The position numbers and the translations under genes were made by a program. Under the pieces are notes generated by a model. The model saw nothing but the letters and a program-made list of their open reading frames with translations, did not search any database and had not been told where the DNA came from. A DNA stretch of 10,589 nt. Origin: an uncultured Eisenbergiella sp. (GTDB taxonomy: Bacteria > Bacillota > Clostridia > Lachnospirales > Lachnospiraceae). The first letter of the stretch is position 1, and every line of letters begins with the position of its first letter. Below, one piece after another: positions 1 through 5,547 of this stretch. Location of the stretch: positions 1 to 10,589 of the forward strand of contig CARDPF010000095.1 in the NCBI GenBank assembly GCA_948960675.1, given 5' to 3'.

Positions 1-308
1 AGAATCGCAAATCTGCGGTGCAAAACCGTGTGTCCCTTTGTCCACTGAGGGTATGGAGTTATTAAAAAAATTTATAGAATCAAACTTCCCACACCGGCAT
101 CGTGCGAAACAGCAGAAATGTTTTTTCAAATTTGCTAAGTCGTTCCGCCAGTTTGTCTGATTGGAAGAGTCCGCATCCTAATTACAATTACGAATCGGAA
201 ACAGTGTATGGTGGAAATGTAGGAATGAATTATTTTACCGTATCGTTTATGTAGGATTCGCCGTTATTTAAGCAATGCTGTACTAGAATAGTAGGGTGAA
301 AATAGATT
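1..308. other. Left-edge region with no supported gene
   Basis: I see no convincing gene here. One + strand frame is open from base 2 to a TGA ending at 160 (52 codons, running in from the edge). It could be the C-terminus of a gene cut by the window, but I recognise no family in it. The remainder is AT-rich and holds a tandem AATTAC repeat near 180-191. The end of the region serves as the leader of the next gene, with a weak TAGAAT at 284-289 that could be a -10 element but has no good -35 partner. Confidence 0.4.
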
Positions 309-983
309 ATGAAGAAAAAGATTTACGCAGTAAAAAGCGGAAGAAAGACCGGAATTTTTAAAGAATGGCAGAAATGCCGCGAGCAGATCAACAAATATCC
401 AAATGAAGAATTTCTCAGTTTTGATTATCGCAGCGATCTTGAGGATGGGCCGGAAGATGTGTTTGGCAGCCTGCGGTATGCCATAAAAGAAGCGAAAGAA
501 TTTTTGGGGGATTTGGTGTATCTGGGTGAGAGTGCTGACTGCTTGGAGGATGTGAATTGGGTGAAAGATGGGTTTTTGCCCTTCGGGAATGAGCCGGAAG
601 CGGAAAGCGCAGAGGTTTATTCGGATAAGAGCGAGGAGGACGGAGGGGATATCGGGGATTTCGATGAGGAACCTGACGAGTGGTTAATTGACAATGGAAA
701 CACTTTTGATGAGCAAATGGAATTCTGGGAGATAGAATACTGGAAGATAGCTGAGGACATGAAGAAATGCGTCGAACTGATCAGGTACGGATGTTCTATT
801 TCAGAGAGGAAGACTGCAGCCTCCAATCTGAAGAGACATTTGGAAAGATGTATTGATGATATGAACTTAAGCGATTTGACAGCTATCTATAAGGATTTAA
901 AAGAGAATAATGCTATTGGGTATAATCCGTCTGCTGTGGCGAAGTTCGTGGGACGAATGGCGAGTCGCTATCCAAAGCCCTAA
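309..983 (+). CDS. RNase H1-type hybrid-binding (viroplasmin) domain protein without RNase H domain
   Basis: This is a 224-residue protein. Residues about 4-42 match the N-terminal domain of RNase HI, also called the caulimovirus viroplasmin domain: YAVKSGRKTGIF, then W20 and a later SFDY. In the family this small domain grips RNA/DNA hybrids or dsRNA. The usual RNase H catalytic domain with its D-E-D-D residues is absent. Instead there is a very acidic stretch (about 92-126, rich in E and D) and a helical, charged C-terminal part (about 133-224) that I do not recognise. No signal peptide or membrane segment is visible, so it is probably cytoplasmic. The ATG at 309 follows AGGGTGA (293-299) at a suitable distance. 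The gene stands alone and ends before a strong terminator. Its base composition looks more AT-rich than that of the genes downstream, a possible sign of a different origin. The domain call is firm; the function is unknown. Confidence 0.8.
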   Translation: MKKKIYAVKSGRKTGIFKEWQKCREQINKYPNEEFLSFDYRSDLEDGPEDVFGSLRYAIKEAKEFLGDLVYLGESADCLEDVNWVKDGFLPFGNEPEAESAEVYSDKSEEDGGDIGDFDEEPDEWLIDNGNTFDEQMEFWEIEYWKIAEDMKKCVELIRYGCSISERKTAASNLKRHLERCIDDMNLSDLTAIYKDLKENNAIGYNPSAVAKFVGRMASRYPKP

Positions 984-1010
984 GTCATTGAGACTAAGTT
1001 AGTATATATC

Positions 1011-1046
1011 ATACACCGCAAGCCATGTGCTTTAGGTGTATTTTTT
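1011..1046 (+). terminator. Rho-independent terminator after the hybrid-binding protein gene
   Basis: ATACACC (1011-1017) pairs with GGTGTAT (1035-1041). An inner AAGC/GCTT stem lies inside it, and a run of six T (1041-1046) follows. It begins 27 bases after the stop codon at 983 and separates this gene from the sigma-factor operon. Confidence 0.85.
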
Positions 1047-1082
1047 ATACCCGTGTCACAAATTCCGGTTTTTGGCAGTTAT

Positions 1083-1113
1083 TATAATTAGGAACGGCAA
1101 AATGTGTATCGTT
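1083..1113 (+). promoter_or_regulatory. Candidate promoter(s) of the lipoprotein/ECF sigma operon
   Basis: A perfect TATAAT lies at 1083-1088, but no good -35 hexamer sits 16-18 bases upstream. Just after it, GGAAC (1091-1095) and CGTT (1110-1113) resemble the -35 and -10 elements used by ECF sigma factors. Their 14-base spacer is about two bases shorter than usual. Either element could drive the operon. The second would mean autoregulation by the sigma factor encoded in the operon, but this is weak evidence. Confidence 0.35.
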
Positions 1114-1152
1114 CTTTGGAAAAAAGACATTTAATCGGCAGGAGGACGGGAT

Positions 1153-1887
1153 ATGAGGAGAAGACAAATGGCGGCAGCCATACTATGCGGCGCAATATTG
1201 CTTGGCGGCTGTGCAAAAACGGAAGCGGTAACGGCAGGCGGTGACACAGGGCAAATGGAAACCATGGAGGAGTCAGTTGGGCAGAAGGATGTCGGTGTAA
1301 TTCCGCAAACCTATCAGGAAAATACGAACGCAGATGCGGATGGGAATGATGCGGCAGGAAACCAGGAAGACAAGGGGGCAGGCAGTGATGCAGTGGTAAT
1401 AGAATCCGGGCCGGATAAAAAGTTATATGACGACGGTCATCTGATTTACACATTGCATGATTTTTGCCTGTATGACTCCCCGCAAGACGCTTTGGTTTCC
1501 GCAGACGAGATTGTGGATACAGATGCGGCTTACTATGCAGACAGAAGTAAATTTCTGGTGATGCAGGCCGATATCAACAACATGGATGAGGCAGAAGATG
1601 GTAAAGAGGGGGAAAGGGAGTTAAACTTATCCCTGTTTGTCATATCGCCAAATGAGCCAAAAGAAGAACTGCAGTGGGAGGGTTCCATGCCTGTTTATTT
1701 GTCAGAGCACGGAACGGGCCCCACCGATTATTACCATGTATTTGTAAAACCGGGGGAAACCAAAACCGTAACGGTTGGTTTCTATGTTCCGGTGAAGGAC
1801 AAAGAGGAGCTTAGTTCCCAATGCCAAATCACGTTTTATGGCTCTTATGATGAGGGCTATGTATATAAAATACCAAAAGTGCAGTAA
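1153..1887 (+). CDS. Predicted lipoprotein, first gene of an ECF sigma operon
   Basis: This 244-residue protein has a lipoprotein signal: basic MRRR, a hydrophobic stretch, and the lipobox LGGC with the lipidated Cys at residue 20. After cleavage it would be anchored to the outer face of the cell membrane. Residues about 21-88 form a low-complexity linker rich in G, D, E, N and T. Residues about 89-244 look like a beta-sandwich domain, with FLVMQADINN and PGETKTVTVGFYVP patterns reminiscent of DUF4352-type immunoglobulin-like lipoprotein domains. That similarity is by eye only. The ATG follows AGGAGG (1140-1145) by seven bases. The stop is 13 bases before the sigma factor start, so the genes are almost surely co-transcribed. 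It may be a target of the sigma factor or part of its sensing apparatus. The exact role is unknown. Confidence 0.85.
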   Translation: MRRRQMAAAILCGAILLGGCAKTEAVTAGGDTGQMETMEESVGQKDVGVIPQTYQENTNADADGNDAAGNQEDKGAGSDAVVIESGPDKKLYDDGHLIYTLHDFCLYDSPQDALVSADEIVDTDAAYYADRSKFLVMQADINNMDEAEDGKEGERELNLSLFVISPNEPKEELQWEGSMPVYLSEHGTGPTDYYHVFVKPGETKTVTVGFYVPVKDKEELSSQCQITFYGSYDEGYVYKIPKVQ

Positions 1888-1900
1888 ATGAGGTGGACAG

Positions 1901-2452
1901 ATGCGCCCCGAAAAGGTACAGGATCAAAAAAATAAAAATCATAAAATGCAGGACAAAAAGACCCTCGTTATTTTTATGGAAAGGTGCTATCAGCTGTATG
2001 AGCAAAAAATGTATCAGGCGGCATACCGTATTTTGCAGGATAACGAATGGGCGGAGGATGCCGTACAGGAAGCGTTTTTGAAACTGATGAAAGGGCGGGT
2101 GTATTTTGAGGACGCCTGTTCGGAGGACTGCAAAAAATATATGATCACAGTCATCAGGCATTCTGCCATTGATATTTACAATAAACAAAAAAGGGAGCAG
2201 GAGTTCGTATATTTTTGTGACGAAAGCCTGTATGGGCAACAGGCGGATACCGGGGACGGGGATGCAGGGGCGCCGGATGTGGAAAAACTGATTGCCGCTT
2301 TAAGGCCGCCGTACGGGGAAGTGGCAGACTGTCTGGCCGTCAGGAACTTATCCGTGAGGGAAACTGCTTTGAAATTGGGCATTTCGGAGGCAAATGTACG
2401 GAAACGGTTTGAGCGTGCAAAAAAAATGTTGAAGAACACAAAGCGGGGATAA
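1901..2452 (+). CDS. ECF-type RNA polymerase sigma factor (sigma-70 family)
   Basis: This 183-residue protein has the two-domain plan of extracytoplasmic-function sigma factors. Sigma-2 covers about residues 24-97, including the core-binding AEDAVQEAFLKLMK segment (51-64) and a following helix ending in IDIYNKQKRE. After a short linker rich in D and G, sigma-4 covers about 127-180. Its helix-turn-helix (VRETALKLGISEANVRKRFERAKKML) would contact the -35 element. It would direct RNA polymerase to a small regulon when released from an anti-sigma factor. The ATG at 1901 is supported by AGGTGG (1891-1896). A later Met16 has no ribosome site. The next gene starts six bases after the stop, which is typical of a sigma/anti-sigma pair. 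The N-terminal ~20 residues are unusually lysine-rich for the family. Confidence 0.92.
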   Translation: MRPEKVQDQKNKNHKMQDKKTLVIFMERCYQLYEQKMYQAAYRILQDNEWAEDAVQEAFLKLMKGRVYFEDACSEDCKKYMITVIRHSAIDIYNKQKREQEFVYFCDESLYGQQADTGDGDAGAPDVEKLIAALRPPYGEVADCLAVRNLSVRETALKLGISEANVRKRFERAKKMLKNTKRG

Positions 2453-2458
2453 CGGGAT

Positions 2459-3592
2459 ATGGAAGAAAAAATAAGACAAACCGGCAGGGAGGATTTCAAC
2501 ATTTCCGTGCAGGAATTTGACGCATTGCAAGAGCCGCATGCATTTTCGCAAACCTATCAAAAGAATAAAAAGAGAATGCTGAAAAAGTACCGGCTGGAGG
2601 TTTACCGGTCCGTATGGAGCGGATGGGCGAAGGGGGCAGCCGTGTTTTTTCTGGCTGTGCTTACGCCGGCCATCATAAGCGTGGCGGCGAAAGGGGAATT
2701 TTGGGGCCGGATATGGGGAACCCTGGGAAGGGAAAATATAGAACCCCATGATGAGATTTTATATGAGGAAAAAAAGGGTACTATCTGCACGGTAACGTAT
2801 CCCAAAAGGGAATTCACCGACGAAGGGCTTGATCAGGCAGAGGCGTTGCTTGGCGATGCCATATCCTTAACGCCCCTCTCCAGGCAAATCGGTGATACGA
2901 CGCTGACGGTGCTTGCAGCGGTTTATGACGGCAATGCTGCCGTCGTGGAATTTACCCTGAAAGGGGAAGGCGTCCGGGGATTGGTTTTTGACAGGCTCTC
3001 CAATGAAAGCAAGGGGGCATGGTTTGGTGAAGACGCGCCATTTTCCCTCTCTTTTGCAGGTTGCAGTGAAAATATATACGTGGATATGGAAAAATCCACG
3101 GAAGAAATGGTTTACTGTTATACGTATCTTTCGGCCAGCCTGCCAAAACAGGAAGCGCCGGGGCTGACGTTGGAAATTTGCCGGAATACGGATAACGAAA
3201 CCGAAGGGACGGTAAAAACAGACTCCCTTTTTATTCCGGTTCGGGAAGAACTAGAGAAAATGGAATATGTCAATGCAAGGGAAGGTTCAGTGCACATATC
3301 CCCGATTTCCATGGATGTTGACTGCAATGTCGGGCTTGGACTGACGCCGGAAGAAAGTTATGATCCATGGAATATCTATTATGCCGCAATCCGCTACCGG
3401 GACGGTACGGTTTATGTCGTTTATGAGCATGGGATGGATGGGATCCACCCCTGCGAAGCAGACGTGGATAATACCGGATATGTCTGCGGGACGCTGGAAA
3501 ATCATCTGGTGTTTGTTTTTAACCGTCTGGTGGATATGGAAAATGTGGAATGTATCCTGGTAAATGAAGAGGTGTATACACGGCAGGGATAG
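2459..3592 (+). CDS. Single-pass membrane anti-sigma factor-like protein (DUF4179 type)
   Basis: This 377-residue protein has one clear membrane segment at about residues 56-77 (WAKGAAVFFLAVLTPAIISVAA). That leaves a cytoplasmic N-terminus of about 55 residues and an extracellular part of about 300. The N-terminal HAFSQTYQKNKKRMLKKYR segment resembles the sigma-binding tail of Clostridia/Bacillus DUF4179 proteins encoded beside ECF sigma factors. The section after the membrane segment (DTTLTVLAAVYDGNAAVVEFTLKG, about 147-170) also fits that family. No HExxH or HxxxCxxC zinc motif is present, so it is not a ZAS-type anti-sigma factor. The start lies six bases after the sigma stop. Its own ribosome site is weak, suggesting translational coupling. 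The likely role is to hold the sigma factor at the membrane and release it on an outside signal. That role is inferred from gene order and topology. Confidence 0.8.
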   Translation: MEEKIRQTGREDFNISVQEFDALQEPHAFSQTYQKNKKRMLKKYRLEVYRSVWSGWAKGAAVFFLAVLTPAIISVAAKGEFWGRIWGTLGRENIEPHDEILYEEKKGTICTVTYPKREFTDEGLDQAEALLGDAISLTPLSRQIGDTTLTVLAAVYDGNAAVVEFTLKGEGVRGLVFDRLSNESKGAWFGEDAPFSLSFAGCSENIYVDMEKSTEEMVYCYTYLSASLPKQEAPGLTLEICRNTDNETEGTVKTDSLFIPVREELEKMEYVNAREGSVHISPISMDVDCNVGLGLTPEESYDPWNIYYAAIRYRDGTVYVVYEHGMDGIHPCEADVDNTGYVCGTLENHLVFVFNRLVDMENVECILVNEEVYTRQG

Positions 3593-3638
3593 GAGTTTTC
3601 TTTTCCGGTGCTGTTTCGCTTATGATCGCCATCCGGGC

Positions 3639-3693
3639 AAAAAAAATTTTAAAAATAGGTAAACTTGTCAAGCCATGTCAGGATTTTTATGGT
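3639..3693 (+). promoter_or_regulatory. Promoter of the WYL regulator with UP-like A/T tract and TGTCA repeats
   Basis: TTGTCA (3665-3670) and TATGGT (3688-3693) are 17 bases apart, a good sigma-A promoter. An alternative -10, TATGCT, lies at 3693-3698. An A8-T4-A5 tract (3639-3655) lies where an UP element would sit. TGTCA occurs twice, at 3666 and 3676, exactly ten bases apart. The second copy is inside the spacer, so a protein bound there could block or remodel the promoter. Confidence 0.65.
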
Positions 3694-3701
3694 ATGCTGG
3701 T

Positions 3702-3753
3702 TAGAGCGTGTTTGAAAATTGCTTTCTGCCAGATGTGCGTCACACACGCTCTA
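3702..3753. repeat. 52-bp element with 10-bp perfect inverted ends
   Basis: TAGAGCGTGT (3702-3711) is perfectly complementary to ACACGCTCTA (3744-3753), with 32 bases between. Both ends are flanked by TA, which would fit a Tc1/mariner or IS630-type target, so this could be a tiny MITE-like insertion. It starts close to the predicted transcription start, so in RNA it would form a hairpin at the 5' end of the regulator mRNA. A second, weaker pair, TTTGAAA (3711-3717) and TTTCAAA (3761-3767), encloses it. Whether it is a mobile repeat or a leader hairpin cannot be told from one copy. Confidence 0.7.
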
Positions 3754-3789
3754 GGGTTTGTTTCAAATATACTTCAGGGAGGCAGGGGT

Positions 3790-4686
3790 ATGTCAGACAG
3801 CCGTTTGTTCAAAATCCTGTACGAATTGTTGGATCAGGGACGGGTCACAGCGCCCGCATTGGCAGGCAAATTGGAAGTTTCCCAAAGGACGATTTACCGT
3901 GATATTGAAGCGTTGAGCGGCGCCGGGATTCCGGTCTATACGGAACCCGGCAGGAATGGGGGAATCTGCTTAATGCCGGGATTTACCTTGGATCGGACAG
4001 TTTTATCCGAAAGCGAAAAACAGGATGTACTGGATGCCATCCAAGGCATGGCCGCCACAGGCTATCCTTCCGGAAAAGAAACCCTGACAAAGCTGTCGGC
4101 GCTTTTTTGTGTGGACACGGGAAACTGGCTGGAAGTGGATTTTTCACGCTGGGGGAAATCGCCGGGGGACCATGCAAAGTTTGAAACGTTAAAAACAGCC
4201 GTGACGGGGCGTCGGCAAATGAAGATTGTTTATGAAAATACCAACAGCCAAAGAAGCGAACGCATCGTGGAACCGTTAAAGCTATCTTATAAGTCCAAGG
4301 AATGGTATCTCAAAGCCTTTTGCCTTACCAGACAGGATTTCCGCCTCTTTAAGCTAAACCGTATCTTGGAACTGGAATTGTTGGAACAGACTTTTGTGCC
4401 AAGGCCGTTTCCGGAGATAAAAGACGGCGCAGGGCAGCCCGGCCAGCGGATTGTCTTACGGTTTGCAAAAGAAATGGGATACCGCGTGTATGATGAATTT
4501 GATGAAACGCAGATCAAACATCAGGAAAACGGGGATTTTATTGCTTGTGCAAATATGCCTGTGGATGCGTGGCTGGTGGGCTATCTGCTTTCCTTTGGGA
4601 CAGGGGTGGAGGTTATCGAGCCTGCATACTTGAGAGGGGTTTTGGCCAAGCAGGCACATAAAATTTATGAAAAAAATAAACCATGA
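3790..4686 (+). CDS. WYL-domain transcriptional regulator (YafY-like, HTH_11)
   Basis: This 298-residue regulator has an N-terminal winged helix-turn-helix of the HTH_11 type (about 1-55; KILYELLDQGRVTAPALAGKLEVSQ, then RTIYRDIEAL). A WYL domain follows at about 130-198, with KEWYLKAFCLTRQDFRLFKLNRI as its core. A C-terminal WCX extension covers about 215-290. WYL domains sense small ligands or nucleic acids and control DNA binding. A longer frame is open upstream, from 3622. However, its extra 56 residues run through the promoter and the inverted repeat and do not match the family. AGGGAGG (3776-3782) sits seven bases before the ATG at 3790, and that ATG gives the usual MSxSRLFxIL start. The stop TGA lies inside an inverted repeat next to the following gene's promoter. 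It likely controls itself and the ClbS-like gene, which is inferred from shared upstream motifs. Confidence 0.9.
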   Translation: MSDSRLFKILYELLDQGRVTAPALAGKLEVSQRTIYRDIEALSGAGIPVYTEPGRNGGICLMPGFTLDRTVLSESEKQDVLDAIQGMAATGYPSGKETLTKLSALFCVDTGNWLEVDFSRWGKSPGDHAKFETLKTAVTGRRQMKIVYENTNSQRSERIVEPLKLSYKSKEWYLKAFCLTRQDFRLFKLNRILELELLEQTFVPRPFPEIKDGAGQPGQRIVLRFAKEMGYRVYDEFDETQIKHQENGDFIACANMPVDAWLVGYLLSFGTGVEVIEPAYLRGVLAKQAHKIYEKNKP

Positions 4687-4698
4687 CATGGGATGTCA
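4684..4698. promoter_or_regulatory. Probable operator: 15-bp inverted repeat TGACAT-GGG-ATGTCA
   Basis: Perfect six-base arms flank three bases, overlapping the regulator's stop codon. The right arm starts a block (4693-4716) that matches 18 of 24 positions in the WYL gene's own promoter (3675-3698). This makes it a plausible binding site for the neighbouring WYL regulator. Confidence 0.6.
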
Positions 4699-4707
4699 GT
4701 ATTTGTG

Positions 4708-4716
4708 TGTTATATT
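4708..4716 (+). promoter_or_regulatory. Extended -10 promoter of the ClbS-like gene
   Basis: TGTTATATT is an extended -10 element. No good -35 lies 17 bases upstream. ATGACA (4683-4688), which matches the -35 consensus at five of six positions, is 22 bases away. That spacing suggests a weak promoter or one that depends on an activator bound to the adjoining inverted repeat. Confidence 0.45.
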
Positions 4717-4737
4717 CAAGGTGATAATAAAAACATG

Positions 4738-4780
4738 CCGCCCTAAACGTAGCAGGCTGTAAGGCTCTTTCGCAGGGCGG
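4738..4780 (+). promoter_or_regulatory. Leader hairpin upstream of the ClbS-like gene
   Basis: CCGCCCT (4738-4744) pairs perfectly with AGGGCGG (4774-4780) around a 29-base loop. A weaker GAAAC/GTTTC pair (4787-4791 / 4801-4805) and a CTGC/GCAG pair follow before the ribosome site at 4830-4834. The roughly 115-base leader is therefore structured. It matches no riboswitch class that I recognise. Confidence 0.4.
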
Positions 4781-4839
4781 GAAGGAGAAACGGGATTTGT
4801 GTTTCCGCGCTGCAAGGCGGCGCAGAAATGGAGGAAAAG

Positions 4840-5385
4840 ATGGCAAGACCCACTACCAAGGCAGGCTTAATGGCTGCTGCAACTGACAACTACAGGAAAT
4901 TGAACGTTCTCATTGCGGGGATGACCCAAAAGGAACTGACAACCGATTTTGATTTTGCGGGGGATGGAAAAAAGAAAGAGGCGCATTGGAGGCGGGACAA
5001 AAACCTCCGGGATGTTTTGATTCATCTGTATGAATGGCACCGGCTTTTGCTAAACTGGGTGCACGCCAACCAAAACGGGGAGGAACAGGCTTTTATTCCC
5101 CAGCCGTACAATTGGAGGACGTACGGGCAGATGAACGCAGCATTTTGGGAAAAGCACCAGGGCACGTCTTTGGAGGAAGCAAAGGAAATGCTGGAAAAAT
5201 CCCACAACGAAGTGTTGTGTCTGGCCGAAACGTTTTCCAATGCCGAACTATTTACAAAAGGGGTATTCAAATGGGTCGGTACAAGCGCGCTGGGATCCTA
5301 TTTTGTCAGCAATACCTCCAGCCACTATGACTGGGCCATGAAAAAGCTCAAGGCGCACATCAAAAACTGTAAGGAAAAGGAGTAG
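4840..5385 (+). CDS. ClbS/DfsB family four-helix bundle protein (DUF1706)
   Basis: This 181-residue cytoplasmic protein belongs to the DinB-like DUF1706 group that includes ClbS, the colibactin self-resistance hydrolase of E. coli. Family landmarks are the start MARPTTKAGL, RDKNLRDVLIHLYEWHRLLLNWV (about 52-74), QPYNWRTYGQMNAAFWEKHQ (about 88-107) and the C-terminal TSSHYDWAMKKLKAHIK (about 159-175). Length is normal. The ATG at 4840 is chosen over the one at 4828 because GGAGG (4830-4834) lies just before it and family members begin MARPTTK. Most Firmicute members are uncharacterised, so protection against a DNA-damaging or other toxic small molecule is inference. No colibactin-like biosynthesis genes are in the window. 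The gene follows the WYL regulator and shares an upstream motif with it. Confidence 0.9.
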   Translation: MARPTTKAGLMAAATDNYRKLNVLIAGMTQKELTTDFDFAGDGKKKEAHWRRDKNLRDVLIHLYEWHRLLLNWVHANQNGEEQAFIPQPYNWRTYGQMNAAFWEKHQGTSLEEAKEMLEKSHNEVLCLAETFSNAELFTKGVFKWVGTSALGSYFVSNTSSHYDWAMKKLKAHIKNCKEKE

Positions 5386-5403
5386 CCGTTTATCCATGGC
5401 CAT

Positions 5404-5480
5404 GCGCCCCCACAGGCTGCCGGGAAACCGTCCCTGCCTCTCCCCTACCGCAAAATTGATTTTTGTGGGAGGCGCTTTTT
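5404..5480 (+). terminator. Structured terminator after the ClbS-like gene
   Basis: GCGCCCCCACA (5404-5414) pairs with TGTGGGAGGCGC (5464-5475) as an 11-bp stem with a single bulged A at 5470. Five T follow (5476-5480). A shorter competing hairpin, CCGCAAAA (5448-5455) with TTTTGTGG (5461-5468), uses part of the same right arm. Inside the long loop, CGG-GAAA-CCG (5421-5430) forms a GNRA-type mini-hairpin. Most likely this is a Rho-independent terminator with extra structure. Confidence 0.65.
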
Positions 5481-5484
5481 AGGG

Positions 5485-5513
5485 TGGCAAATGGAGTGTA
5501 GAACTGTTATAAT
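5485..5513 (+). promoter_or_regulatory. Promoter of the MBL-fold gene
   Basis: TGTTATAAT (5505-5513) is an extended -10 with a perfect TATAAT at 5508-5513. The matching -35, TGGCAA at 5485-5490 with a 17-base spacer, is poor, as often tolerated with an extended -10. The start codon is about 35 bases downstream of the -10. Confidence 0.65.
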
Positions 5514-5547
5514 CGGATTACAATCAATGTTTTAGGAGGTGGCAGGG

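Noticed and set aside
1893..2081. Small ORF overlapping the start of the sigma factor in another frame
   Set aside because: It lies almost wholly within the sigma factor coding region, encodes a basic protein with no recognisable features, and would start just before the sigma ATG on the same ribosome site.
3622..3789. Longer N-terminus for the WYL regulator
   Set aside because: The extra 56 codons cover the promoter and inverted repeat, do not look like the family, and lack a ribosome site. The ATG at 3790 has a strong one.
5481..5489. AGGGTGGCA, similar to the T-box antiterminator core
   Set aside because: The match stops before the ACCGCG part. It lies after a terminator and before a promoter, and the downstream gene is an MBL hydrolase, not an amino-acid gene.
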